Origin: Allobrachymonas denitrificans DSM 15123
GTDB lineage: Bacteria; Pseudomonadota; Gammaproteobacteria; Burkholderiales; Burkholderiaceae_C
DNA length: 64,000 nucleotides
Reading direction: 5' to 3'
Assembly: GCF_900110225.1 (NCBI RefSeq)
Contig: NZ_FOCW01000001.1
Span: 372,001-436,000, forward strand
Part shown: positions 8,635 through 17,656 of the stretch, piece by piece
Numbering within the stretch: the stretch's first letter is position 1
How the letters are laid out: every line of letters starts with the position of its first letter
Position numbers and translations under genes: made by a program
The notes under the pieces: model-generated
Databases searched by the model: none
The model's input: only the letters and a program-made list of their open reading frames with translations
Told to the model about the DNA's origin: nothing

Positions 8635-9555
8635 GTGAAACCGAGCACCACGCCCCCTTCGATCGACCCTGTTGCCGCCCGCCGCTGGCAGCAGCTTTCC
8701 CTGCCCCACAGCCCCTGGCTGCACGAGGAGGTCGCGCGCCGCATGGAAGAGCGCCTGCAGTGGATCACGCTGCAACCGAAGAGCTGGCTGCACTGGCAGC
8801 CGCTCAAGGGCGGCACGCAGGCCCACGGGCTGCTGCAGCAGCGCTATCCGCAGGCCACGGCCTGGGCGCTGGAGCCGGATGCCGCCCCCGCAGTGCAGGC
8901 GCAACTGTTGCAGCGGCTGGAATCGCCAACGGGGCAGAGCGGCTGGCTGGAACGGACGCTGTCGCGCCTGCGGGGACAGCGCCTGGGCACCCGCACCGAT
9001 GCCGTGGAACCGGGCAGCGTGGACATGCTCTGGGCCAACATGGCGCTGCATGGCGCGGCCGATCCGCAGGCCTTGCTGGCGCAGTGGCGCAGCCTGCTGG
9101 CGGTGAACGGTTTCGTCATGTTCTCGGCGCTGGGCCCGGATACGCTGCGCGAAATCCGCGATCTGTACCAGCGCCTGGGCTGGCCCGCACCCACGCATCA
9201 GTTCACCGACATGCACGACTGGGGCGACATGCTGATGCAGGCCGGCTTTGCCGAGCCGGTGATGGACATGGAGCGCATCACGCTCACCTTCAACTCGCCC
9301 GAGCGCGTGCTGCAGGAGCTGCGCGAACTGGGGCGCAACCTGTCCGTGGAGCGCGACGCCACCACGCGCGGACGCCACTGGCTGGGGCAGCTGCACCATG
9401 CTTTGCGCACGCTGGAGCGTGACGGCAGCATCCCGCTGACCTTCGAGGTGATCTACGGCCACGCCCTGCAACCCGAGCCGCGTCACAAGGTGGAAGGCAC
9501 CACAGCCATCACACTGGACCAGATGCAGCAGATGCTGCGCAAGCCGCGCAACTGA
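8635..9555 (+). CDS. bioC: BioC-like SAM-dependent methyltransferase
   Basis: 306-residue protein of the malonyl-ACP O-methyltransferase type, the enzyme that masks malonyl-ACP to start pimelate synthesis for biotin. The C-terminal half carries the family hallmark FVMFSALGPDTLREIRDLY, then FTDMHDWGDMLMQAGFAEPVMDMERIT, both typical of BioC. The N-terminal SAM-binding part is weak: the glycine-rich loop expected near residues 60-75 is not obvious, so activity is uncertain. The GTG at 8635 is used because the nearest promoter leaves no room for a longer N terminus. bioA lies at 21-23 kb, so biotin genes are scattered here. Confidence 0.75.
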   Translation: MKPSTTPPSIDPVAARRWQQLSLPHSPWLHEEVARRMEERLQWITLQPKSWLHWQPLKGGTQAHGLLQQRYPQATAWALEPDAAPAVQAQLLQRLESPTGQSGWLERTLSRLRGQRLGTRTDAVEPGSVDMLWANMALHGAADPQALLAQWRSLLAVNGFVMFSALGPDTLREIRDLYQRLGWPAPTHQFTDMHDWGDMLMQAGFAEPVMDMERITLTFNSPERVLQELRELGRNLSVERDATTRGRHWLGQLHHALRTLERDGSIPLTFEVIYGHALQPEPRHKVEGTTAITLDQMQQMLRKPRN

Positions 9556-9590
9556 CCACGGCGGTCGCTTCCGTGGCTGTGTCATCATGG

Positions 9591-9620
9591 CCGCAAGCCG
9601 CAAGCCGCAAGCCGCAAGCC
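9591..9620. repeat. heptamer tandem array (CCGCAAG)
   Basis: Four perfect copies of CCGCAAG (9591-9618) plus a partial copy, between the convergent bioC and UbiE-like genes and about 10 bases from the latter's stop codon. The same heptamer recurs five times at 38145-38179. Confidence 0.9.
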
Positions 9621-9630
9621 GGTGGCGGAA

Positions 9631-10407
9631 TCAGCCGGCCTTGACGGCCTGGTATTCCGAGAAAATGCCCAGCTCCACATGCCGCTGTGCGCTTGCAAAG
9701 CCGCAGCTCTGCAGCGTAGCCAGAATCTGCGCCGGCGGCGCGCAGGCCTCGATGCTGTCCCAGTAGTAGCGCCACATGCGCGGCGTGTGTGCCTGGGCGC
9801 GGCTCAGCCATGCCAGCGTTGGCACCCAGCCGCGCATATAGCCCTTGAGCAGCGCGGTGCCGAGGGCACTCTCCGGCTTGGTGATTTCCAGGATGCAGAC
9901 GCGTCCACCCGGCCGCAGCACACGGTGGAACTCGCTGAACGCCGCTTCCACATCGGACACATGGCGCAGCGCATAGCCCATGCTGACGAAATCCACGCTG
10001 GCATCGGGCACCGGCAGCTTTTCGGCCTTGCCCTCGAGCAGGCGCACCTGGTTCAGCAGCGGGCTGGCCTGCATCATGGCCGGGCTAGGATCCACGCCGG
10101 TCACCAGCGCCGGATCGCCCACGATGCGGATCGCCTGGGCCGACACCAGCCCGGTGCCGAAGCCCACATCCAGCACCTGCATGCCGCGCTTCAGCCCGGC
10201 GCGCTCCAGCGCCTTGCCGCGGTAGCCGGGGCCGGTGCCGAAAGCCAGCATGCGTTCCACCCGGTCGTAGTCCGCGGCTGTGCTGTCGAAAATGCCGCGC
10301 AGGAAACCGGCGCGCTCCTGCTCGCTGCGATAGTACTCGGTCAGCGGGGCATGCGGCTGATGCACGGGTTCGGTGGCGGCGGGCGATGTGTCGTTGGACT
10401 GGGGCAT
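9631..10407 (-). CDS. class I SAM-dependent methyltransferase, UbiE/MenG-like
   Basis: 258-residue methyltransferase resembling the ubiquinone/menaquinone C-methyltransferases. Motif I VLDVGFGTGLVSAQAIR, the acidic loop GVDPSPAMMQ, and the post-I segment FVSMGYALRHVSDVEAAFSEFHRVLRPGG are well kept, and VCILEITKPESALGTALLKGYMRGWVPTLA resembles the substrate-side helices of UbiE. Sequence around YYWDSIEACAPPAQILATL also fits UbiE-type enzymes. The true ubiE may be elsewhere, so the substrate is left open. The ATG at 10407 is preferred over one 14 codons upstream because the extra residues look non-conserved; neither has a strong ribosome site. It starts divergently from the SCO1 gene. Confidence 0.8.
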   Translation of the reverse strand: MPQSNDTSPAATEPVHQPHAPLTEYYRSEQERAGFLRGIFDSTAADYDRVERMLAFGTGPGYRGKALERAGLKRGMQVLDVGFGTGLVSAQAIRIVGDPALVTGVDPSPAMMQASPLLNQVRLLEGKAEKLPVPDASVDFVSMGYALRHVSDVEAAFSEFHRVLRPGGRVCILEITKPESALGTALLKGYMRGWVPTLAWLSRAQAHTPRMWRYYWDSIEACAPPAQILATLQSCGFASAQRHVELGIFSEYQAVKAG

Positions 10408-10490
10408 GGCAAAGGCAATCGTGGTCAAGGAAACGGCACACCTTACCATGGATGAAGTATGACCCGGACACCGGTTTTACCCCCCGCCCG

Positions 10491-10502
10491 TACAATGCCC
10501 GC
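10491..10502 (+). promoter_or_regulatory. -10 box of the SCO1 gene, leaderless arrangement
   Basis: TACAAT at 10491-10496 is followed by GCCCGC and then the ATG at 10503. A transcript started at the usual distance would begin at or within a base or two of the start codon, and no ribosome-binding site precedes it. Confidence 0.5.
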
Positions 10503-11177
10503 ATGCAAAGCCTTCAATTTCCAAGCATTTCTGCAGCGCAGCCGGAACGGCGTATCGCACTGCGCTGGCTCGGCGCCGGTGCAGGCAGCCTGCTGCTGGC
10601 CGGTTGCGATGTCGGCAGCCTGAGTGATCTGGGCAAGGCAGGCGGCCTGCCCAGCGCCAAGTTCAACAGCCTGGACATCAGCGGCGGCAAATACGCCAAG
10701 GACTTTTCGCTGCTGGACATGAACGGCCAGCGCCGCACCGTGGCCGACTTCCGCGGCAAGGTGGTGGGCATGTTCTTCGGCTACACACAATGCCCCGACG
10801 TGTGCCCGACCACGCTGACAGAAATGGTGCAGGTCAAGCAGCTGCTGGGGGCCGATGCCGATCGTTTCCAGGTGATCTTCGTGACTGTCGATCCCGAGCG
10901 TGACACCCCGGCACTGCTCAAGGAATACATGGCCAACTTCGGCCCGGACTTCCTGGCACTGGTGCCGACACAGGAAGAGCTGCGCAAGACGATTGCACCG
11001 GGCTTTCGTGTGTACTACAAGAAAGTGCCCGGCAGCCAGCCCGAGCACTACACCATGGACCACACTGCCGGCACCCTGCTGATCGACAAGCAGGGCCGCA
11101 TGCGACTGCACAGCAACTATGGTGCCAAGCCCGAGCTGGTGGCCGCCGACGTGAAGGCGTTGCTCGCCGAGGAGTGA
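10503..11177 (+). CDS. SCO1/SenC family copper chaperone lipoprotein
   Basis: 224-residue SCO1/SenC protein, a thioredoxin-fold copper carrier that helps assemble the CuA centre of cytochrome c oxidase. The N terminus has a membrane segment (about residues 18-34) ending in a lipobox LLAGC, so Cys35 is probably lipidated and the protein faces the periplasm. Copper ligands are present: Cys97 and Cys101 in CPDVC, and His187 in MDHTAGT. The redox/metal motif and the VTVDPERDTP strand are intact, so it should be functional. The start is the ATG just after a TACAAT box. It is divergent from the UbiE-like gene. Confidence 0.93.
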   Translation: MQSLQFPSISAAQPERRIALRWLGAGAGSLLLAGCDVGSLSDLGKAGGLPSAKFNSLDISGGKYAKDFSLLDMNGQRRTVADFRGKVVGMFFGYTQCPDVCPTTLTEMVQVKQLLGADADRFQVIFVTVDPERDTPALLKEYMANFGPDFLALVPTQEELRKTIAPGFRVYYKKVPGSQPEHYTMDHTAGTLLIDKQGRMRLHSNYGAKPELVAADVKALLAEE

Positions 11178-11300
11178 CCGGCGCAGCGGCTTGGCGCACG
11201 CTCCGGCACCACGTCGAAGCGCCCGCGCAGTGCGGCGCGCCTGCTTCAGATCCCGGCTCCCGTCAAATCTGCGTAGGCACTGTGTCCCGGCCCGCGCCGC

Positions 11301-12281
11301 TTACTGCGGCCGGATATTGTTGCGGCGGATGATGTCGCCCAGCGCGCGCGTTTCGCCCTGAATGCGGCTGGCCAGTCCTTCCGCCGAGCTGCCCACCGGC
11401 TGCCAGCCCTGCTGCATCAGCTTCTCGCGGATGGCCGGCTGGCGCATCACGTCGGCCAGCGCGCGGGCAAAAGTCTGCACGGCCTGCGGCGATGTCTTCT
11501 TCGACGTGGCAACCGCGTTCCAGATTTCCAGTTCGAAGTTCGGCAGGCCCAGCGGCGGCACGCCCGGAGCCAGGCTGCTGCGTCCCCTGGACGTTACGCC
11601 GATCGCCTTGAGCTTGCCGGCTTTCACCTGCGCCAGCGCCAGCGCAGGCGGCAGCATGCTCATGTGCAGGTCGCCTGCCAGCATGGCCTGGGCTACCTGC
11701 GCATAGCCGGGGTAGGGCACATGCAGGGCGCGGATACCGGTCTGGCTCTTGAGCAGTTCCATGCCCAGATGGCCGATGGTGCCGACGCCGGGTGAGCCGT
11801 AGTTCCACTTGTCGCCACCCGCGCGGGCCTGCTGCAGGAAGGCGGCGGGCGTGGTTGCGGTCGTGCTGGCCGGTGCGGCCAGCAGCAACGGGGCGGTGCC
11901 GATCAGGCTGACCGGCTGCAGGTCCTTGAGCGGATCGTAGGGTGCACGCGGGTTGAGGATCCTGGCAATCGTCAGGTTGCCGTTGATCATCAGGCCGAAG
12001 GTGTGGTCATCGTTGGCGTTGACCACGGCGGCAGCACCGACGTTGCCGCCGGCACCGGGACGGTTTTCCACCACCACCGGCTTGCCCAACGCCTTGGCCA
12101 GGGGTTCGGCCAGCAGGCGTGCGGTCAGGTCGGGCGAACTGCCGCCAGGAAAGCCCACCACCAGACGCACCGGGCGCGAAGGCCAGGCATTGGCGGCCTG
12201 CGCAGACAGCGGCAGCAGGGTGGCAGCAGCGAGGGCCGAGCAGGCCAGGGCGAGGGTACGACGGCGGGAATCACAAGGCAT
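11301..12281 (-). CDS. Bug family tripartite tricarboxylate transporter substrate-binding protein
   Basis: 326-residue periplasmic solute-binding protein of the Bug (TctC) family, widely expanded in Burkholderiales. A signal peptide (MPCDSRRRTLALACSALAAA onward, cut near AQA-AN) precedes WPSRPVRLVVGFPGGSSPDLTARLLAEPL and VVENRPGAGGNVGAAAV, the two hallmark motifs around the ligand carboxylate. The ATG at 12281 is preferred to one eight codons upstream because AAAGGA lies eight bases before it. No membrane components are adjacent; tctBA lies 17 kb away, so it is an orphan or shares that transporter. Ligand unknown. Confidence 0.92.
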   Translation of the reverse strand: MPCDSRRRTLALACSALAAATLLPLSAQAANAWPSRPVRLVVGFPGGSSPDLTARLLAEPLAKALGKPVVVENRPGAGGNVGAAAVVNANDDHTFGLMINGNLTIARILNPRAPYDPLKDLQPVSLIGTAPLLLAAPASTTATTPAAFLQQARAGGDKWNYGSPGVGTIGHLGMELLKSQTGIRALHVPYPGYAQVAQAMLAGDLHMSMLPPALALAQVKAGKLKAIGVTSRGRSSLAPGVPPLGLPNFELEIWNAVATSKKTSPQAVQTFARALADVMRQPAIREKLMQQGWQPVGSSAEGLASRIQGETRALGDIIRRNNIRPQ

Positions 12282-12319
12282 GAACGATTTCCTTTGCGAA
12301 AACAACAGTGCCAGGACAT

Positions 12320-13057
12320 TCAGCCCTGGCCGAACAACTGGATGGCCCAGAACACCAGAAAGCCTGCAAACAGCACCAGGGTGAAGAAAGGCTTTTCTTC
12401 CACCTCATGCGCTTCCATCAGCAACTCTTCGGTGACCAGATAGAGCAGGGCAGCCGCACTGAAGGCCAGCACCGTGCCAATGGTATCGTGCGAGGCCTGC
12501 GCCAGCAGCATGCTGCCCAGTATCGCGCATCCCAGCACTGTCAGGCCGAGCGCGCCCGAGACGGCAACGATCTTCCAGCCGCGGATGCTGTCGGACGCCA
12601 GCGCCAGCCCGAGAAACAGCAGTTCCACCGACAGGCCGATCGCGAGGATGGTTCCTGTTTCGCCACCGGCCGCAAAACCCGCGCCGATGATGAAGCCGTC
12701 CACCGCCACGTCGATGAAGGTGGCCAGCAGCAGGCCGGTGGCCATGCCGGCGGCTGCCTGACCGCTTGCCGCTGCACGCTGTTCTGCGGCGTGTTCGAGC
12801 CGGAGTGTCCAGAGCTTGAGCCCTTACATGAACAGGCTGCCTGCTGCAAAGGCGGCCAGCACATGCCAGGGTTCGGGATGCTCGCGGGCGATTTCGGGCA
12901 GCAGCTCCACCGCCAGTGCCGCCAGCACCACGCCCGCGGCAAAGTGCTGGATCATGCTGCGTGTCTGGTGGCTGGGCGCCCAGACAGCGGCCAGCAACCC
13001 TCCGGCCAGTGCCACGAGGGCGGGAATGGCCATCAGCATCAGGGCATGGGAGTTCAT
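12320..13057 (-). pseudogene. ZIP family metal transporter with one in-frame stop
   Basis: A complete ZIP-type zinc/metal permease of about 245 codons, interrupted by a single in-frame TAA (12824-12826, codon 78). The 5' part reads MNSHALMLMAIPALVALAGG to HVLAAFAAGSLFM; after the stop the same frame continues without a shift through GLKLWTLRLEHAAEQR to ATFIDVAVDGFIIGAGFAAGG, the conserved metal-binding helix, and ends LVFWAIQLFGQG. No frameshift is needed. The loop containing the stop is the cytoplasmic loop typical of the family. It could be a recent nonsense mutation, a sequencing error, or two fragments made separately (an ATG at 12745 restarts just before the metal-binding helices). Confidence 0.82.
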
Positions 13058-13133
13058 GGTGAATTCGCTTTCCGCAAAAACGTGCCGTTCATTGTAGAAC
13101 TGCGCGTTTGCGCCCGACATGGCGAATGCAATG

Positions 13134-13171
13134 AAAAACACCCGGCAACCGAAGGGCCGGTTGCCGGGTGT
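13134..13171 (-). terminator. intrinsic terminator of rpoH
   Basis: A 14-bp perfect stem (arms 13138-13151 and 13158-13171) with a six-base loop; on the minus strand the hairpin is followed by a run of five T residues. It lies about 85 bp after the rpoH stop and before the ZIP gene, so it isolates the two. Confidence 0.9.
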
Positions 13172-13254
13172 GATCAAGTTGGCATCCGCTCACGGGCTGC
13201 CGGAAAAGCAGCGTGACCGGATGGCCGGAGCAGGCTCCGGCCGGGTTGTTTCGC

Positions 13255-14211
<957 letters not shown>

Positions 14212-14278
14212 GTGTCTTCACTCCTTTCAGGGTATTGGATTCATCTCTTGCGGAGATGTTCCTCATCGGCGAAAGATA

Positions 14279-14305
14279 TTAGCACTCCATGGACCGGAGT
14301 GCTAA
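14279..14305 (-). promoter_or_regulatory. CIRCE operator (HrcA site) in the rpoH promoter
   Basis: TTAGCACTC, nine bases, GAGTGCTAA: an exact match to the CIRCE consensus, 67 bp upstream of the rpoH ATG. On the minus strand a TAATAT -10-like box starts inside the right arm, so HrcA bound here would block polymerase. The remainder of the rpoH-ftsY gap (14306-14524) shows no open frame or clear motif. Confidence 0.95.
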
Positions 14306-14524
14306 GTTCGCCGGGAAAACCTGTAACAAATCAGGGGCTGTCCTGCGGGATCGAGAGCCAGTGCGGCGGTTTTCCCTACGCCTTGTTGCACATTCTGACG
14401 CCGGGGCAGGAGGGTGCGGCGTAGGACTTGACGCCAGATGCCGGCCGGAACAGGGTGCGGTCTCGAGCATCACAAATGCCGTTGCCGAGTCGGGCGAAGT
14501 TTCCCGCACTGGCCGTAGGCCTTG

Positions 14525-15952
14525 TCAGCCCAGCAGCGCCTGCGCAAACTCGCGCGCATTGAAGGTTTCCAGATCCTCCAGCTTCTCGCCGACGCCGACG
14601 AAGTACACCGGTACCGGCTTCTCGCGGGCAATGGCGCACAACACGCCGCCCTTGGCCGTTCCGTCGAGCTTGGTCACGATCAGGCCGGTCAGCTCCAGCG
14701 CCTCGTCAAAGGCCTTGACCTGTGCCAGCGCATTCTGACCGGTGTTGCCGTCGATCACCAGCAGCACTTCGTGTGGCGCGGTAACGTAGGCCTTGGTGAT
14801 GGTGCGGCGGATCTTCTTCAGCTCGTCCATCAGGTGCAGCTGCGTGGGCAGACGGCCGGCCGTGTCGACCAGCACCACGTTCTTGCCACGCGCGCGGCCG
14901 GCGGCCACGGCATCGAAGCTCAGGGCGGCTGGGTCACCACCGGCATTGCTGACGATCTCGACCGTGTTGCGGTCGGCCCAGATGGCTAGCTGCTCGCGGG
15001 CCGCGGCGCGGAAGGTGTCGGCAGCGGCCAGCAACACGCTTTGCTGATGGTCGCTCAGATGCTTGGTCAGCTTGCCGATGGACGTGGTCTTGCCCGCGCC
15101 GTTGACGCCGGCCACCATGATGACCGTGGGCGTGTGCTCGCCGATCACCAGCTGTTTTTCCAGCGGCTGCAGCAGTTCGGCGATGGCGTCGGTCAGCAGG
15201 GTGCGTACCTGCGCCGGATCGGTGGCCTTGGCGGCCTTGACGCGGCGCTTGAGGTCTTCCAGCAGGTATTCGGTGGCCTGCACGCCGGCATCGGCCATGA
15301 GCAGGGCGGCTTCGAGGTCTTCGTACAGTTCCTCGTCGATCTTGGTGCCGGTAAAGACTGTCGTGATGCTGCTGCCGGTGCGACGCAGGCCGGTCTTGAG
15401 GCGGTTGAACCAGCCGGCACGGGCCGCAGTGGCTGCCGCATCTGTGGCCTCATCCTCGCTGTCACCGGCTTCGGACGGGGAACTTGCAGCGCTGGTGAGA
15501 TCTGCGTCGGCATTGCTGGCTGCCGGGGGGGCTTCCGCCTCGTCCACACCCTTTGCATGGTCCAGTGCATCTTCCGGCACGGCGGCCAGTGCCGCTTCGG
15601 TCAGTGCGGCTTCGTCGATCGGGGTGGGCTCCAGGGCGGCGGAGCTGCTGTCCATCGCGTCATGCTGCAGGGCCTGGATCAGGGCCTGCTCGGCCAGCGG
15701 CAGTTCGCCGGCGGGGGCGGTCTCGGGCGCCGCGCTGTTGCCGGCTGCAGCATCGTCACCACCAAAGCTGCGGCGGAGCCGGTTGAGCCAACCGCCGGAT
15801 GCCGGTGCCACTTCTGCCGCGGCAGGAGCTTCAGGCGCTGCCGGAGCCGCCTGCACTTCCGCTGCTGCAGGCGTCGCTGGCGCTGCCTCGGCAGCGGGAG
15901 TTTCGACGGCAGGATCGGGGGTGGCAGGTTTTTTCTTGAAGAAGCTGAACAT
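14525..15952 (-). CDS. ftsY: signal recognition particle receptor FtsY
   Basis: 475-residue SRP receptor GTPase that delivers ribosome-nascent chains to the Sec translocon. The first residues MFSFFKKKP form a basic membrane-contact end, followed by an acidic, Ala/Pro-rich A domain of about 170 residues. The NG domain follows, with G1 [33 protein letters not shown] and [10 protein letters not shown]. The ATG at 15952 is chosen because it gives the usual FtsY N terminus; upstream in-frame codons add unrelated residues. It starts divergently from rsmD with about 107 bp between them. Confidence 0.96.
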   Translation of the reverse strand: MFSFFKKKPATPDPAVETPAAEAAPATPAAAEVQAAPAAPEAPAAAEVAPASGGWLNRLRRSFGGDDAAAGNSAAPETAPAGELPLAEQALIQALQHDAMDSSSAALEPTPIDEAALTEAALAAVPEDALDHAKGVDEAEAPPAASNADADLTSAASSPSEAGDSEDEATDAAATAARAGWFNRLKTGLRRTGSSITTVFTGTKIDEELYEDLEAALLMADAGVQATEYLLEDLKRRVKAAKATDPAQVRTLLTDAIAELLQPLEKQLVIGEHTPTVIMVAGVNGAGKTTSIGKLTKHLSDHQQSVLLAAADTFRAAAREQLAIWADRNTVEIVSNAGGDPAALSFDAVAAGRARGKNVVLVDTAGRLPTQLHLMDELKKIRRTITKAYVTAPHEVLLVIDGNTGQNALAQVKAFDEALELTGLIVTKLDGTAKGGVLCAIAREKPVPVYFVGVGEKLEDLETFNAREFAQALLG

Positions 15953-16059
15953 GGCGGAGTGGAGTGGGCGCGACGCGGGCAATCCCCTCATTGTACGAAG
16001 TGCGTGGGTCTGCGGCATGACAGCCGGCAAGTTATCGGGCTGCGTCGGCTTTTTCCCCT

Positions 16060-16842
16060 ATGATTCCGGCCATGGGACGTTCCAGCCTGTCTTTGTCAGC
16101 CATCGAAAAACGCCTGCGCAGCCAGGCGGGGTCTTCGCTTTCTGCGCCGGACGCTGCCTCTGGGGCCGAAGAGGGGCGCGTCGGCAAGGCCATCGGGCAG
16201 CGTGCTTCAAGGGCATCCGGAAGGCCGCCAACCACAGGCAAGGGGCAAGCCGGAAGAGGCGCCTCTGTGCATGCTGCGGGGCAGGTCCGCATTGTCGGTG
16301 GCGCATGGCGCCGGCGCTTGCTGCCGGTGGCGTCCGGCCCGGGTGTTCCCGCCGGCCTGCGCCCCACGCCAGACCGTGTGCGCGAAACCCTGTTCAACTG
16401 GCTGGGCCAGGATCTGGGCGGCTGGCACTGCGTCGACCTGTGTGCCGGCACCGGCGCACTGGGGCTGGAGGCAGCGTCGCGCGGTGCTGCCAGCGTGCTG
16501 CTGCTGGAGCAGCATGCGGCGCTGGTGCGCCAGTTGCGCGACCTGAAAACCTTGCTGAATGCCGGCACCGTGCAGGTACGCCAGGGCGATGCACTGGCCG
16601 TGCTGCGCGAACTGGCACGTCGTCCCGCCAGCATCGACCTGCTGCTGCTCGATCCTCCCTTCGATGCCGACTGGTATGCCCCGGCGCTGGAAGCGGCCCG
16701 TCCCGTCGTGCGCGATGGCGGCTATCTGTACCTGGAAGCTGGCCGCGAATGGACGGACGAGGAACTGGCCGGACTGGGCTGGCAGCGCTGGCGCTATCTC
16801 AAGGCCGGACAGGTGCATGCCCATCTGCTGCAGCCCGTCTGA
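16060..16842 (+). CDS. rsmD: 16S rRNA (guanine(966)-N(2))-methyltransferase RsmD
   Basis: RsmD methylates G966 of 16S rRNA late in 30S assembly. The enzymatic core starts near residue 73 with VRIVGGAWRRRLLPV and contains GLRPTPDRVRETLFNWL, the SAM loop VDLCAGTGALGLEAASRGA, and the catalytic LLLLDPPFD. The protein is 260 residues, about 60 more than usual; the excess is a low-complexity N-terminal tail of Ser, Ala, Gly and Arg. If that tail is not translated the start could be a later GTG or ATG, for example ATG 16072, but no clear internal ribosome site was found. coaD starts 41 bp downstream, the usual order in Burkholderiales. Confidence 0.9.
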   Translation: MIPAMGRSSLSLSAIEKRLRSQAGSSLSAPDAASGAEEGRVGKAIGQRASRASGRPPTTGKGQAGRGASVHAAGQVRIVGGAWRRRLLPVASGPGVPAGLRPTPDRVRETLFNWLGQDLGGWHCVDLCAGTGALGLEAASRGAASVLLLEQHAALVRQLRDLKTLLNAGTVQVRQGDALAVLRELARRPASIDLLLLDPPFDADWYAPALEAARPVVRDGGYLYLEAGREWTDEELAGLGWQRWRYLKAGQVHAHLLQPV

Positions 16843-16883
16843 ACGCGCCTTCCCCGAACATTGACCGAATTGCAGGAGACACC

Positions 16884-17372
16884 ATGCCCAACATCACCGC
16901 CATCTACCCCGGCACCTTCGACCCGCTCACCCTCGGCCATGAAGAGCTGGTGCGCCGCGCCTCGCAGCTGTTCGATCACCTGATTGTGGCGGTGGCAGCC
17001 GGCCACCACAAGAAGCCCATGTTCGACCTGCAGGAGCGGCTGGACATGGTGCGCCAGGCAGTGGCCAAGTACGGCAACGTGACGGTGGAAGCCTACGACG
17101 GCCTGCTGCGTGATTTCGTGGTGGCGCGCGGCGGCAAGGCCATGGTGCGCGGCCTGCGCGCCGTGACCGACTTCGATTACGAATTCCAGCTGGCCGGCAT
17201 GAACCGCCACCTGATGCCCGAGGTGGAAACCGTGTTCCTCACCCCCAGCGTGCAGTACCAGTTCGTCAGCAGCACCTATGTGCGCGAGATTGCCACCCTG
17301 GGTGGCGAGGTGGACGTGTTCGTGTCGCCGGGAGTGTTCCGCCGCCTGATGGACAAGGTGGGCCGCGCATGA
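16884..17372 (+). CDS. coaD: phosphopantetheine adenylyltransferase
   Basis: 162-residue enzyme joining 4'-phosphopantetheine and ATP to make dephospho-CoA, the fourth step of CoA synthesis. The nucleotidyltransferase signature YPGTFDPLTLGHEEL (residues 8-22) and the C-terminal SSTYVREIA motif are intact, and length is normal. GCAGGAGA stands before the ATG at 16884. Its stop codon overlaps the next start by four bases (ATGA), showing translational coupling with the DUF1294 gene. Confidence 0.96.
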   Translation: MPNITAIYPGTFDPLTLGHEELVRRASQLFDHLIVAVAAGHHKKPMFDLQERLDMVRQAVAKYGNVTVEAYDGLLRDFVVARGGKAMVRGLRAVTDFDYEFQLAGMNRHLMPEVETVFLTPSVQYQFVSSTYVREIATLGGEVDVFVSPGVFRRLMDKVGRA

Positions 17373-17656
17373 CCCTGGCCCGCTGGCTGGTGGTGGTCTA
17401 TGTGTCCGCCAGCCTGTGCGCCTTCATTGCCTATGCCTGGGACAAGGCCGCGGCGCGCGCCGGCAATCAGCGCATCCCGGAGAGTTTTCTGCATCTGCTG
17501 GCGGTGATCGGCGGCTGGCCGGGTGCCTGGCTGGCACAGCAACTGTTCCGGCACAAGACGGTCAAGCAGCCGTTTCGCAGCATTTTCTGGCTCACCGTGC
17601 TGCTGAATCTGGCAGCAGTGGCCGGTGTTCTGTACTGGCTGGCGCAGGGTGGCTGA
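17369..17656 (+). CDS. DUF1294 family small membrane protein
   Basis: 95-residue protein with about three hydrophobic segments (residues 3-24, 40-58 and 70-92). The motif YAWDKAAARAGNQRIPESFLHLLAVIGGWPGAWLAQQLFRHKTVKQPFRSIFW, here only summarised by its key residues W-DK, R-P and GGWPGA, is the DUF1294 core. The family is widespread and has no proven function; it is sometimes fused to a cold-shock domain, which is absent here. Start and coaD stop overlap in ATGA. Confidence 0.85.
   Translation: MTLARWLVVVYVSASLCAFIAYAWDKAAARAGNQRIPESFLHLLAVIGGWPGAWLAQQLFRHKTVKQPFRSIFWLTVLLNLAAVAGVLYWLAQGG

Noticed and set aside
12320-12745. Two separate small genes instead of one broken ZIP gene
   Set aside because: Both parts are in one frame and together make one full-length ZIP protein; the second part has no ribosome site before its ATG.
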